Assembly: GCF_004403185.1 (NCBI RefSeq)
Contig: NZ_SOHJ01000011.1
Span: 62,001 to 126,000 of the forward strand
Length of the DNA: 64,000 bases
DNA from: Cryobacterium suzukii
Lineage (GTDB): Bacteria > Actinomycetota > Actinomycetes > Actinomycetales > Microbacteriaceae
Direction: 5' to 3'
The notes beneath the pieces were generated by a model. It was given only the letters and a program-made list of their open reading frames with translations. It was not told where the DNA came from and did not search any database. The position numbers and the translations under genes are program-made. Every line of letters starts with the position of its first letter. Within the stretch, counting starts at the first letter, position 1. This document shows, piece by piece, positions 43,122 through 52,719 of the stretch.

Positions 43122-46007
43122 TCAAAGAGTGAGCTCGCCGAGCACCTCGCCGAGGGCGTGCAAAAAATGGTCGGCGCTGGCTACGCTGAGGCAGAGCGGC
43201 GGCTTGATCTTGAGCACGTTTTTGTAGTCGCCGGTAGGCTGCACGATGATGCCGCGCAGTAGGAGTTCGTCACAGAGTCGGGCCGTCGCCGCGGTTGCCC
43301 GCGTGAACTTCGCCCGGTCGCTGACCAGCTCGACGCCGAGATAGAGCCCCATACCGTAGACCGCACCGATCAGGTCGAACCGTTCGCCGAGCCGTTCCAG
43401 CCCCTGCTTGAGGTGTCGCCCGACGACCTCGGCATTGCCTTGCAGGTCCTCGTCACGCATAATGTCGAGCACCGTCAGGCCGATGCGACAGCTGAGCGGG
43501 CTGCCACCGGCAGAGGAGAAGAACGGTCCATCGTCGGCAAATCGTTCGGCCACGTCACGGCGGGTGATCACCGCGCCAAGCGGATGCCCATTGCCCATCG
43601 CCTTGGCAATGGTGATGATGTCGGGAACCACGTTCTGCTGCTCCGTACCCCAGAAGTGTCGGCCGAGGCGCGCGTAGCTCACCTGCACCTCGTCGGCGAT
43701 GCAGAGCCCACCGCGGGCGCGCACCCTTTCGTAGACTCCGGTCAGGTAACCGTCAGGCAGCAGCACGCCGCCGGCATTGCCGAACACCGGTTCGGCGATA
43801 AAAGCAGCGACCGTACGCTCGTCGTCCTGGAGAGCTTGCAGGTCACCATCGAGATCATTGAGGTATCGCGGCGCAGAATGCATGCCCCGGTATTTGCCGC
43901 GCACGGCGTTCGGAGCCTCGACCAGGCGCACCCAGTCCGGCCGGGTGTCGAGCGCCCGTGGGTTGTCGGCGACCGAGGAGGAGACGGCATCCGCTGCCAT
44001 CGACCAGCCGTGATAGGACTCTCGCACGGACAGGACGGTGTCATGGCCGGTGTAGCGGAAAGCAAGGCGCAGGGCGAGGTCGACGGCCTCGGTGCCGCTA
44101 TTGACCAGAAAGACCGTGTCGAGCGGGTCGGGCGCGAGTTCGACGAGGCGTTCGGTGAACCGCACGAGCTCTTCGTAGTGAAAACGGGAGTTGGTGTTCA
44201 GCAGCGCCCACTGGCTGCGGGCGGCCTCGGCAATGCGCGGGTGTCCGTGCCCGACTGTGGTGACGTTGTTGACCATATCAACGTAGCTCTGCCCGTAGAT
44301 ATCGATCAAGTGGTGTTTCCAGCCTCGTTCGATCTGCGGCGGGGCCGCGTAATAGTGCTCCTGCACACGGGCGAACGACGCATCACGGCGCTGCAGCACG
44401 GCGGCCGGATCGGCGGGTGGGCTGGCAGTGTTGAGCCCAAACAGGGCGGAGGGGTCAGGGCAGACCCTCTGCCAGAGCGCCGCACCAGAGGGCGCCATGA
44501 AAAACGGCGGGCGAATGCCGCGCAGTCGGCTGGTCTGTACGGTCAGACGGGCAGTGGCCGTGCCGAGGGCGGTTCCGGCCCGCAAGAACTGGCCGTCGAC
44601 GACAGCCAGGTCAATCCCGGTCAGCCACAGGTCGAAGTGGTCGCCCTCGAGCCGCACCGTGGCGGTATCGATCACCGCGACGGTACCGTCCGTCGGCGCC
44701 GTGACCACAGTCCCGGTGGGCAGGTACAGCTCCACGCCGAGGGCCAGGGTGAGCGATTCTTCGGCGGTGTCGATTCGTGTCTGCGACAAGCGATACTCAC
44801 CGTAGCGGGTGACGGCGTGGCCGAGGCGAGCGGCGATATCCGCTGCTACCTGCTCGTCAATTCCGGGTTTGAGCCAGCTGCCGGCGTCGAACGCGGCGCT
44901 CGTGACCGACAAATCGAGGAGGGCTGCTGGGTCGAGCGGGCCAGCCAGAGGGTGCTCGGTGGAAATGATGGGCGTCTTCTCGCCGGTCACGGCGAAGCGG
45001 ATCAGGGCTTCGAGTTCGGCGGCGTCCTGGTCTGCCGCCGTGTCGAAGGCGAGCCACTCGCGGGCACGATTGGCGTCGGCGTAGTCGTTGTCACCGTCAA
45101 GGTGCACTTGTTTTTCGCCGCTCACTACGAGCACCGCCGTGCGCAGTACGATCAGCGGCCAGAGGGCGGTGAGTTCGGCGTCGGTGAGCGGCACCTGCGC
45201 GGCGAAGGCCTCGATCGTGTCGAGGATGGCGAGCGGATGCCGGGGGCTGCGGTACAGCACGCAGGCGCAGGTCGCAGCGAGCTCGGCGATGAGCCAGCCC
45301 TGGGCTACATCGCCGAAGTCGATCACTCCAGAGATCGTCTCGACCGAGTCAGCACGACTCACCACGTTGTCGTCGGTCAGGTCACCGTGGATCGTCTGCA
45401 CCCTCAGGTTTGACGCGACCCGGTCGACGTGCTGCCGGGCGGCGTCGGTGACGATGCGCAGCCGCTCCCGGCGCGCCTCGTCGTCGAGGTACGGCAGGAG
45501 CGCGTCGATGACGTCGCCGCCGCGTCGCAGGTCCCACTGCAGAAAGCGGTCGGTTCCCGGGTGCTCGAAATCGACGAGGCCAAGAACGATGCGACCGGCC
45601 ACGTTGCCGAGCTCGCGAAGCTGCCCGACCGACAGGCGCAGGGAGTCGGTCAGCGGAACTCCCTCGACGTAGGTCAGCAGGCGCAGGTCGAGGCTCTGCG
45701 CGTCGATCGTGACGCGCTGTATCTGCGCACCGTCCTTTCCGGCGATCGCAGCCGGCAGGTCGAGGCCCAGGTTGCGCAGGTGCGCCAGGGCCGCGTTCTG
45801 GGCCTCCAGCTCCACAGTGGCGACGGCCGGATTGGAGACCTTCAGCACGACCGAGCCGGCAGCCGTTTCAATACGAAAGTTGCGGTCCTGGTTACTGCCG
45901 AGCTCGATGCCGGTACCGGTGACGCCGAACCGGATGCTGGCAAACTCGATCGCCTGTTCAAGGGTCAGCTGCGGGCGCGGCAGGTGAAATGGACTCTGCT
46001 CGGTCAT
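43122..46007 (-). CDS. Three-domain protein: APH-type kinase, M23-like domain, class III aminotransferase-fold (probable amino-alcohol kinase/phospho-lyase)
   Basis: 961 residues from ATG 46007 (GGAGA upstream). Residues 15-330: aminoglycoside phosphotransferase-like kinase with VQTIHGDLTDDNVV and GVIDFGDVAQGW. Residues 340-530: M23/lipoyl-like beta region without the usual zinc ligands. Residues 545-961: PLP enzyme with NSGTEAVDLALRLA, CIADEVQVSY and the Lys in TIAKAMGNGHPLG. The closest known logic is hydroxylysine kinase paired with phospho-lyases of the AGXT2L type, which phosphorylate then eliminate phosphate. Substrate (ethanolamine, hydroxylysine or another amino alcohol) is unknown. 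Confidence 0.85.
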   Translation of the reverse strand: MTEQSPFHLPRPQLTLEQAIEFASIRFGVTGTGIELGSNQDRNFRIETAAGSVVLKVSNPAVATVELEAQNAALAHLRNLGLDLPAAIAGKDGAQIQRVTIDAQSLDLRLLTYVEGVPLTDSLRLSVGQLRELGNVAGRIVLGLVDFEHPGTDRFLQWDLRRGGDVIDALLPYLDDEARRERLRIVTDAARQHVDRVASNLRVQTIHGDLTDDNVVSRADSVETISGVIDFGDVAQGWLIAELAATCACVLYRSPRHPLAILDTIEAFAAQVPLTDAELTALWPLIVLRTAVLVVSGEKQVHLDGDNDYADANRAREWLAFDTAADQDAAELEALIRFAVTGEKTPIISTEHPLAGPLDPAALLDLSVTSAAFDAGSWLKPGIDEQVAADIAARLGHAVTRYGEYRLSQTRIDTAEESLTLALGVELYLPTGTVVTAPTDGTVAVIDTATVRLEGDHFDLWLTGIDLAVVDGQFLRAGTALGTATARLTVQTSRLRGIRPPFFMAPSGAALWQRVCPDPSALFGLNTASPPADPAAVLQRRDASFARVQEHYYAAPPQIERGWKHHLIDIYGQSYVDMVNNVTTVGHGHPRIAEAARSQWALLNTNSRFHYEELVRFTERLVELAPDPLDTVFLVNSGTEAVDLALRLAFRYTGHDTVLSVRESYHGWSMAADAVSSSVADNPRALDTRPDWVRLVEAPNAVRGKYRGMHSAPRYLNDLDGDLQALQDDERTVAAFIAEPVFGNAGGVLLPDGYLTGVYERVRARGGLCIADEVQVSYARLGRHFWGTEQQNVVPDIITIAKAMGNGHPLGAVITRRDVAERFADDGPFFSSAGGSPLSCRIGLTVLDIMRDEDLQGNAEVVGRHLKQGLERLGERFDLIGAVYGMGLYLGVELVSDRAKFTRATAATARLCDELLLRGIIVQPTGDYKNVLKIKPPLCLSVASADHFLHALGEVLGELTL

Positions 46008-46053
46008 GGTTCTCCAGTCACGCAAGTGGCAGCGGCGGCACGAGCAGATCGGT

Positions 46054-47175
46054 TCAGCGCTTGCGAACGCGACGCTTCGACTGGTTCACCGCGGCAACCG
46101 GGCGCGGAACATCCGCGGTGTGCCAGGCCTTGGCGATGGCCCACGCGACGGCCGCGATCGGCACCGACAATACGGCACCGACAATGCCGCCCAGGATGGT
46201 TCCGGCGGTCAAGCCCACCAGAATGACGAGCGGATGCAGCTTGAGCGACTGAGCCATGACAACCGGCTGCAGAAAATTGCCCTCGAGCTGGTTGACCGCG
46301 ATCACGATGATGATGACGATGAGCGCGACGCCCGGGCCACTCGCGACGAGGGCCACCAGGGCTGCGAGCACACCGGCCGCGGTCGCGCCGATCAGCGGGA
46401 TGAACGCTCCGAGGAACACGATCACCGCCAGCGGCAGGGCAAGCGGCACCTGCAGAACGGCCAGGCCGACGCCGATCGCGGTGGCGTCGACGGCGGCGAC
46501 GATCGCCGTGCCGCGTACGTAACCGCCGAGCACTCGCAGTGAGGTGTGGCCGATGCGGCGCCCGCGGGCGAGGCGCTCGCCCTTGAACGGCGTCAGGAAA
46601 AAGTTCCAGATCTGGTCGCCGTCCTTGAGAAAGAAGAACAGAATGACCACGAGCAGCACGGCCCCGGTGACCAGCTCGAACACCACCGACGCTCCGGCGA
46701 GCGCTCCGGTGCCGAACTGGCTGCTGGTGAGGAAGTCGACCACCGCGGTGCGCGCGTCGTCGATCTGCTCCTCGTCAACCTGGATCGGCCCCTCGATGAG
46801 AAACTGTTGCAGACGATCTATGCCCTGGGAGGCCGAGGAGAATAGCTCGTCCCACTGGTCCCGCACCGCAAAGACGATGAGGGTGATAATGCCGCCGAAA
46901 AACGCAATGCCACCGAGCAGGGTGATCCAGGTGGCCAGAATCGCAGCGACGCCGCGCCGGCGCAGGCCGTTGATGACCGGGCTCAGTGCCGCGGCGAGGA
47001 TGATGGCGATCAGCACGGGAATAACGACGAGCTTGAGCTGCACCAACCCGAAGATGACCACGGCGGAGAGGAGGATGACGAGCAGAATCTGTCCGCTACG
47101 CAACCCGAGCCAGCCGAGTCGGTCGTTCAGCGGGGTGCGAGGAACCAGGGGCGTGGGGTCGTCTTGTGCGCGCAT
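46054..47175 (-). CDS. AI-2E-family (PerM-like) transporter
   Basis: 373 residues. Eight or so membrane segments with the family pattern: VIPVLIAIILAAALSPVINGLRRRGVAAILA near the N-terminus, and AFIPLIGATAAGVLAALVALVASGP and NQLEGNFLQPVVMAQSLKLHPLVILVGLTAGTILGG at the C-terminal end. Substrates in this family vary and AI-2 export should not be assumed. The C-terminus is rich in Arg/Lys. Confidence 0.92.
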   Translation of the reverse strand: MRAQDDPTPLVPRTPLNDRLGWLGLRSGQILLVILLSAVVIFGLVQLKLVVIPVLIAIILAAALSPVINGLRRRGVAAILATWITLLGGIAFFGGIITLIVFAVRDQWDELFSSASQGIDRLQQFLIEGPIQVDEEQIDDARTAVVDFLTSSQFGTGALAGASVVFELVTGAVLLVVILFFFLKDGDQIWNFFLTPFKGERLARGRRIGHTSLRVLGGYVRGTAIVAAVDATAIGVGLAVLQVPLALPLAVIVFLGAFIPLIGATAAGVLAALVALVASGPGVALIVIIIVIAVNQLEGNFLQPVVMAQSLKLHPLVILVGLTAGTILGGIVGAVLSVPIAAVAWAIAKAWHTADVPRPVAAVNQSKRRVRKR

Positions 47176-47234
47176 GCACCCAGCCTAGACATCCGCTGCG
47201 CAGAAACCTCGATCGACCGGCCTCTTTGGCCGAT

Positions 47235-48125
47235 TCACTTGAGGGCGGCCGCGACCGTGTCGAGGATCGACTCGTCGCCGGCGTAGATTCCACTCTCGCG
47301 CGGCCAATGGCTGATCACGTCGGTGAAGCCGAGCTCGGCGGCCCGGCCGACGGAATCCTCAAACGCATTCATGCTCTGCAGGGAATATGTGCCACCGCTG
47401 TCGAGCGAGAGATAACGGTCGATCGTGGCGGGGTCGCGGCCGCCACCGCTGACAACGTCGTCGAGCCGGTGGGTGAGATCGCGCACGCTGGACCACCAAC
47501 TCTCCCCCGCCGCACCGTCCTGCCCGGTAGTCACCCAACCCTGCCCGAAACGGCTCACCAGCCCGAGGCCCTTCGGCCCGTTGGCGGCGATCAGGAACGG
47601 AACTCGCTGGCGCGCCGAGCCGCTGGCAGGGTAGGTCACCATGCGCGCGTTGTTGGCGGTGTACCACTCGCCAGCGAAGCTGATGCCGTCGGTGGTTCCG
47701 GGTTCTTCGCCGCGCAGCAGCACGTCAAGGTCGGTGACGAATTCGGCGAACCGGGAGTGCCGCTGCCGGGGCGTGTACTCCGGCTGGCCGAGAACGCTCG
47801 CGTCAAAACCGGTGCCGCCCGATCCGATACCCAGTAGAAACCGCCCGGCCGACACATCGTCGACCGTCGCGACATCCTTGGCGAACGGAACCGGATGCCG
47901 AAAGTTCGGCGACGAGACAAAAGTTCCGAGCATGATGCGTTCGGTCACGGCCGCAGCAGCGGTCAAGGTGGGGATGGTCGCGTTCCACGGTTCATCGGCG
48001 AGCGAGCGCCAGGACAGGTGGTCGTAGGTGAAGGCGTGGTCGAAACCGTACTGCTCGGCTCCGAGCCATTTTCTGCACGCAACCGACCACGGGTCCTGGG
48101 GAAGGATGACGATTCCAAAGCGCAT
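47235..48125 (-). CDS. Luciferase-like (LLM class) flavin or F420-dependent oxidoreductase
   Basis: 296 residues. Start region MRFGIVILPQDPWSVACRKWLGAEQYGFDHAFTYDHLSWRS matches the LLM family, as does RFLLGIGSGG and the later GWVTTGQDG. Many actinobacterial members use F420. The substrate is not evident. Divergent from the M4 protease. Confidence 0.9.
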   Translation of the reverse strand: MRFGIVILPQDPWSVACRKWLGAEQYGFDHAFTYDHLSWRSLADEPWNATIPTLTAAAAVTERIMLGTFVSSPNFRHPVPFAKDVATVDDVSAGRFLLGIGSGGTGFDASVLGQPEYTPRQRHSRFAEFVTDLDVLLRGEEPGTTDGISFAGEWYTANNARMVTYPASGSARQRVPFLIAANGPKGLGLVSRFGQGWVTTGQDGAAGESWWSSVRDLTHRLDDVVSGGGRDPATIDRYLSLDSGGTYSLQSMNAFEDSVGRAAELGFTDVISHWPRESGIYAGDESILDTVAAALK

Positions 48126-48194
48126 GCGCCGAGTCTATTCAGTCCCGTCAGAACGTGGAGTTGCAATGTCGGCGGCCGGTGCCAGACTCTGCAC

Positions 48195-49340
48195 ATGGAC
48201 ACTCCCGAGCTCCACACCAGGTGCACGATCGTTCCGCCCTACCTGTTGGTCAGGCTGGCGAAACTTGACGAACCCCGATTCGCGCAGGCCGCCGCCGCCG
48301 CACGGGCGTCATTGCTGCGGGACTCGCAGATTCGGCAATTGCGCGGCGGGGTGCATCCGTTTGCTTATTCCGGGGCTCGCACCCTGCCGGCGCGTACTCC
48401 CGGAGACTCAGACCGCACAATTTCGGATGCCGATGGTCAGGAACGACTGCCCGGTCGGCAAGTGCGCGCCGAGGGCCATCCTGCCGGCGTCGACCCGGCC
48501 GTAAATGAGGCCTACGACGGTCTCGGCGCCACGCAGACGCTCTTCTGGACGCAGTTCGGGCGGGACAGCATCGACGGAAATGGACTTCCCATGGACGCGA
48601 CCGTGCACTACGGCAAACAATACGACAACGCCTTCTGGGACGGCGAACGCATGGTGTTCGGTGATGGTGACGGGCAAATCTTCAACCGCTTCACAATTTC
48701 GCCCAGTGTGATCGGTCACGAGCTCACGCACGGGGTCACCCAATTTACGGCCAATCTTCAGTACCAGGGCCAGCCGGGGGCCCTCAACGAGTCCATCTCC
48801 GACGTGTTCGGTGCCCTGGTCGAGCAGCACACCAAGAATCAATCGACGGCAGAAGCCAGTTGGCTGATCGGCGAGGGCCTGTTCACGGTCCAGGTCGAGG
48901 GCGTTGCCCTGCGCTCGATGAAAGCGCCTGGCACCGCATTCAACGACGATGTGCTCGGCAAAGATCCGCAGCCCGGCGATATGGCGGGCTACATCGAAAC
49001 CGACGACGACAACGGCGGAGTGCACCTCAATTCCGGCATTCCCAACCGCGCGTTCTACCTGGTTGCCGACACTCTCGGCGGCAACGCCTGGGAGACCCCT
49101 GGCCACATTTGGTACGACACACTCATCGGCACCGGGCTAAACCGTCAGAGTGACTTTGCTGCTTTCGCCGCGGCGACGGCCGACACCGCGGCGCGACTGT
49201 ACGGCATCGGAGGCGCCGCCCACAACGCGGTGCTACAAGCATGGGCGACGGTGGGCGTGGTGGCGGCGAGTTCCGCCCCTGTTCCCCCCGCCCGGCCAGC
49301 ACCGCCAACACCGCCAGTTGCACCGCTGCCACCGGAGTAA
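48195..49340 (+). CDS. M4-family (protealysin-like) metalloprotease
   Basis: 381 residues from ATG 48195. No signal peptide: the protein starts with a short propeptide bearing IVPPYLLVRLA (residues 12-22), the protealysin-type motif. The zinc site is complete: HELTH near residue 178 and the ESISDVFGALVEQHTKN Glu. AWEAPGHIWYD-like TPGHIWYDTL and GIGGAAHNAVLQAWATVGV close the catalytic domain; a Pro/Ala-rich tail ends the protein. The inhibitor gene follows 9 bp later. Confidence 0.94.
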   Translation: MDTPELHTRCTIVPPYLLVRLAKLDEPRFAQAAAAARASLLRDSQIRQLRGGVHPFAYSGARTLPARTPGDSDRTISDADGQERLPGRQVRAEGHPAGVDPAVNEAYDGLGATQTLFWTQFGRDSIDGNGLPMDATVHYGKQYDNAFWDGERMVFGDGDGQIFNRFTISPSVIGHELTHGVTQFTANLQYQGQPGALNESISDVFGALVEQHTKNQSTAEASWLIGEGLFTVQVEGVALRSMKAPGTAFNDDVLGKDPQPGDMAGYIETDDDNGGVHLNSGIPNRAFYLVADTLGGNAWETPGHIWYDTLIGTGLNRQSDFAAFAAATADTAARLYGIGGAAHNAVLQAWATVGVVAASSAPVPPARPAPPTPPVAPLPPE

Positions 49341-49349
49341 CATCACGGT

Positions 49350-49616
49350 ATGAAAGTCATCGTCTCGCGCAGCGGCGGGATGGCGGGGATCCGCCTCACC
49401 TGGGAAGTTCGGGTCGAAGAACAGCCCGACCCAAGCACCTGGACGGAGTTCTTAAATTCTTTGCCTTGGGATGACGTCACCGACAGCGAGGCCACGCCAG
49501 ATAGGTTCGCCTACCGCATTCGGTGTGCCCCGCATGAGGTGGTACTCGCCGAACCCCAGGTGAACGGTCCGTGGCGTGATTTGGTCAATCGGGTCAGGGC
49601 CGCCAACGGCATGTAG
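49350..49616 (+). CDS. Emfourin-like inhibitor of the M4 protease
   Basis: 88 residues. MKVIVSRSGGMAGIRLTWEVRV and the C-terminal ANGM fit the emfourin family, small cytosolic inhibitors encoded beside protealysin-like proteases. Lies 9 bp downstream of the M4 gene, so cotranscribed. The pair would keep the intracellular protease controlled. Inhibition itself is inferred from family. Confidence 0.85.
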   Translation: MKVIVSRSGGMAGIRLTWEVRVEEQPDPSTWTEFLNSLPWDDVTDSEATPDRFAYRIRCAPHEVVLAEPQVNGPWRDLVNRVRAANGM

Positions 49617-49636
49617 CGGCCCGACCCATTTAGACG

Positions 49637-51388
49637 TTAGTTCTTTTGACGACGGCCCCAGCGTGGCCGACGGTCCGGATCGTCGGTCAGGGCCGCTTCG
49701 ATGTGCCCGTCGACCTGCTCACCGAAGTGGTCGTCGAAGTTCTCCTCGAGGTGCGCCGTGACACTCTTGCCGATGCGACGAGCCATCTCTTCACGCCGCT
49801 GGCGCCGCTCGGCAGCCACCAGAACCTCGTGTTCGATGCGGAAGGCCCGGTAGGTGGCGATACACATACCGACCATGACGACGCTCACCGGAATGGCGGT
49901 CAAAATGGCCCCCGTCTGTAGGGCGGCCAGTCCGCCGGCCAGCAGCAGGGCAATGGCGACGAGCCCGCCGAGCCCGGCCCACATGATGCGGCTCCACTTG
50001 GGAGGGTTGGTGTCTCCCCCGGAGGCGAGCATGTCGATCACGAGCGATCCGGAGTCCGCGGAAGTGATGAAGAAGATCGCGATGACGATGACCGCGATCA
50101 CCGAGAGGATCACACCGAAGGGCAGGGTACCCAGCAGGTTGAACAGCACGTTCTCGGGCACGATGCCGACTTCGGGGTCGAAAAGACCGCCGCCGTCGCC
50201 TTCCCAGGCCTGACGGATGGCGCTGCCGCCCATCACGGCGAACCAGATGAAGGTCACGAACGTGGGAACGAGGAGCACTCCGGCGATGAACTGTCGAACA
50301 GTGCGGCCACGCGAGATACGTGCGATGAACACGCCCACGAACGGGGCCCAGGAAATCCACCAGCCCCAGTAGAAGACGGTCCAGCCGCCCTGCCAGTCGA
50401 GACCGCCCTGACCGGTGTATGCGCTGGTTGCGAAGGTGAGACCGACGACATCCTGGAAGTAACCGCCGAGGGACTGCACGAGAACGCGCAGCAGGTACAT
50501 CGTCGGGCCAAGCAGCAGCACGGCGACGAGCAGCAGCCCGGCCATGCTGAGGTTGATGTTGGAGAGCCACTTGATGCCCTTGCCGACACCGCTGACGACC
50601 GAGGCCGTCGCGATGATGGTGATGACAACGATGAGGATCACCAGCAGCGTGTTGGTGACGTCGCCGACGACTCCGAGATAGCTCAGGCCTGCGGCGATCT
50701 GCTGCACACCGAGGCCGAGCGAGGTCGCGACACCGAACAGGGTTCCGACGATGGCGATCACGTCGATCACGTCGCCGAGTCGTCCCTTCACCCGGCGGGT
50801 GCCGAGCAGCGGCTCGAGCGCCCAGCGGATGGAGACCGGGCGGCCCTTACGGTGGATCGAGTAGGCCAACGAGAGACCGACGACGGCGTAAATCGCCCAG
50901 GCGTGGAATCCCCAGTGCAGGAAGGTCTGCGACATGGCCGCGGAGGCGAGCTCGGCACTGTCGCCCTCGACGCCCGGCTTCGGGTTGGTGAAGAAGGTCA
51001 GCGGCTCGGAAGCACCCCAGAAGACGAGGCCGATTCCCATGCCGGCGGCGAAGAGCATCGCGAACCAGCTCATGATGCCGAACTCGGGTTCGTCGTCGTC
51101 CTTGCCGAGCTTGATGTCGCCGAAGCGGCTGAGGCCCATCCAGATGGCGAACACGACGAAGGTCGCCACGATGATGACGTAGTACGGGCCGAGGCCGGCG
51201 ACGACCCAGCCCTGGAGCAGGGCGAGCACGCTGCCGGTGCGAACCGGAAAGGCGATGGCGATCACGACGACGGCGAGAATGATGCCGAGCGCCGGATAGA
51301 ACACCCGAGGTGCTGCAACAGCGAAGCGACGGGTTTTGGGAGGACTGCTGCTCGGCGTTTTCGCCGGTACTTCGGGTAGTGCACTCAC
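49637..51388 (-). CDS. BCCT-family (betaine/choline/carnitine) transporter
   Basis: 583 residues; GTG 51388 is chosen for the GAGAGGG ribosome binding site (a longer frame to 51427 exists). Twelve membrane segments with FGIMSWFAMLFAAGMGIGLVFWGASEPL and the signature YWGWWISWAPFVGVFIARISRGRTVR. The charged C-terminal tail (EENFDDHFGEQVDGHIEAAL) is a likely osmosensory domain. Imports compatible solutes; the exact one is unclear. Confidence 0.94.
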   Translation of the reverse strand: MSALPEVPAKTPSSSPPKTRRFAVAAPRVFYPALGIILAVVVIAIAFPVRTGSVLALLQGWVVAGLGPYYVIIVATFVVFAIWMGLSRFGDIKLGKDDDEPEFGIMSWFAMLFAAGMGIGLVFWGASEPLTFFTNPKPGVEGDSAELASAAMSQTFLHWGFHAWAIYAVVGLSLAYSIHRKGRPVSIRWALEPLLGTRRVKGRLGDVIDVIAIVGTLFGVATSLGLGVQQIAAGLSYLGVVGDVTNTLLVILIVVITIIATASVVSGVGKGIKWLSNINLSMAGLLLVAVLLLGPTMYLLRVLVQSLGGYFQDVVGLTFATSAYTGQGGLDWQGGWTVFYWGWWISWAPFVGVFIARISRGRTVRQFIAGVLLVPTFVTFIWFAVMGGSAIRQAWEGDGGGLFDPEVGIVPENVLFNLLGTLPFGVILSVIAVIVIAIFFITSADSGSLVIDMLASGGDTNPPKWSRIMWAGLGGLVAIALLLAGGLAALQTGAILTAIPVSVVMVGMCIATYRAFRIEHEVLVAAERRQRREEMARRIGKSVTAHLEENFDDHFGEQVDGHIEAALTDDPDRRPRWGRRQKN

Positions 51389-51608
51389 GGTGGAACCCTC
51401 TCTGAAATAGATTGCGACGCGCGACAAGACCCTTCAGGTCAAACCGCCTGTGCACCGCTAGGTGCCTGCCCCGCCGGGCAAAACTCCAGTTTACAGGTAT
51501 AGAACCCCGTATGGGGGACAAAATATTTTTCGGCGTCAAATTGCCCGTTGCGGTACGAAACACGCCGCCCAGGCTCGTCCTGAGGCTCGGGGCGTGTGAC
51601 GATGGACC

Positions 51609-52052
51609 ATGACTTTCAACGATGTGAACGAGGCTGCATCGGCAGTGCAGAATCTCAGCGAAGAGGAATGCTGGAACGCCTTGCTGTCGGCCAGTCTGGG
51701 CCGCCTGGCCGTGGCCGTCGGAGGCCTACCCGACATTTTTCCGGTCAATTTTGTGGCCGCCGACCGGCGCCTGCTGTTCCGCACCGCATCGGGCACCAAA
51801 CTGATCGAACTCACGGTCAACAACCGGGTCGCTTTTGAAACGGATGGCGTGGGTCGCGATGACGCGTGGAGTGTCGTCGTGCATGGAACGGCCCGGGCAC
51901 TCGATACCCAGCGTGAGATCGATGACGCCGCAGAGTTGCCGTTGCATCCGTTGATTCCCACGGTCAAGCCGGTCTTCGTTGAGATCGTGCCGGAGTCGAT
52001 CACCGGGCGGCGGTTCACACTCGGCCCGGAACCAACGGCGACCCTGATCTAA
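51609..52052 (+). CDS. Pyridoxamine 5'-phosphate oxidase-family flavin-binding protein
   Basis: 147 residues. Split-barrel fold: LLSASLGRLAVAVGGLPDIFPVNFVAADRRLLFRTASGTKL, then AWSVVVHGTARALD. Resembles actinobacterial FMN- or F420-binding proteins of this fold rather than true PNPOx. Function unknown. Confidence 0.85.
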   Translation: MTFNDVNEAASAVQNLSEEECWNALLSASLGRLAVAVGGLPDIFPVNFVAADRRLLFRTASGTKLIELTVNNRVAFETDGVGRDDAWSVVVHGTARALDTQREIDDAAELPLHPLIPTVKPVFVEIVPESITGRRFTLGPEPTATLI

Positions 52053-52082
52053 TCGTCGCTGATCAGGTCCGCGTGCAGACAA

Positions 52083-52112
52083 AACGGGATACAGCTGCAG
52101 CCGTATCCCGTT
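52083..52112. terminator. Terminator between convergent genes 51609-52052 and FKBP
   Basis: Stem AACGGGATAC / GTATCCCGTT with a 10-nt loop, followed on the minus strand by TTTTG. Serves FKBP and possibly the plus-strand gene as well. Confidence 0.8.
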
Positions 52113-52133
52113 CAGTGTATTTCTGCGCCGGGG

Positions 52134-52505
52134 TTAGCTCACGCCGAGCAGGTCGATCACGAAAATCAGGGTCTGGCCGGAGAGTCGGTGGCCAGAGCCG
52201 GCCGGTCCGTAGGCGAGGTGCGGGGGCACAACGAGCTTACGACGGCCGCCGACCTTCATGCCGGGGATGCCTTCCTGCCAGCCCGCGATGAGTGAGCGCA
52301 GCGGAAAGTTAATCGACTGGCCGCGGTTCCAGGACGAGTCGAACTCGTCACCGGAATCGAACTCGACGCCGAGGTAGTGCACGTCGACGGTCGCTCCTGC
52401 GGTCGCCTCGTCGCCGTCGCCGACGACGACATCGGTGATCTCGAGCTGTTCGGGCGCAGCGCCCTCTGGAAAGTCAATTTCGGGCTTGGAATTCAAATCA
52501 GTCAT
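52134..52505 (-). CDS. FKBP-type peptidyl-prolyl isomerase
   Basis: 123 residues from ATG 52505; the longer open frame upstream is not part of the protein. Single FKBP domain: VDVHYLGVEFDSGDEFDSSWNRGQSINFPL, WQEGIPGMKVGGRRKLVVPPHLAYGPAG, LIFVIDLLGV. Cytoplasmic, no signal. Folding helper. Confidence 0.95.
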   Translation of the reverse strand: MTDLNSKPEIDFPEGAAPEQLEITDVVVGDGDEATAGATVDVHYLGVEFDSGDEFDSSWNRGQSINFPLRSLIAGWQEGIPGMKVGGRRKLVVPPHLAYGPAGSGHRLSGQTLIFVIDLLGVS

Positions 52506-52719
52506 AGTCCCATCAAACCGGATTCCGTGCCGGAATGCACGCCGAGCGTGCCTCAGAAAATAATGCTTGCGTCCGGCCGCGAGTGGGTGCACTCTAGGTA
52601 CACACCAACTCGTCGCATCGGGAGAGTCGTCGGCACTGCCACACCACCGAGGCGGCGAGTTTCTGTTGCCGCTGCCCGGTCGCGCAGCCCCGGCGCTCGT
52701 GCTGTGCCGCTGGCGCCGA

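Noticed and set aside
43413-45413. 666-codon plus-strand open frame opposite the kinase/PLP gene
   Set aside because: Shadow of the minus-strand gene; product has no family pattern.
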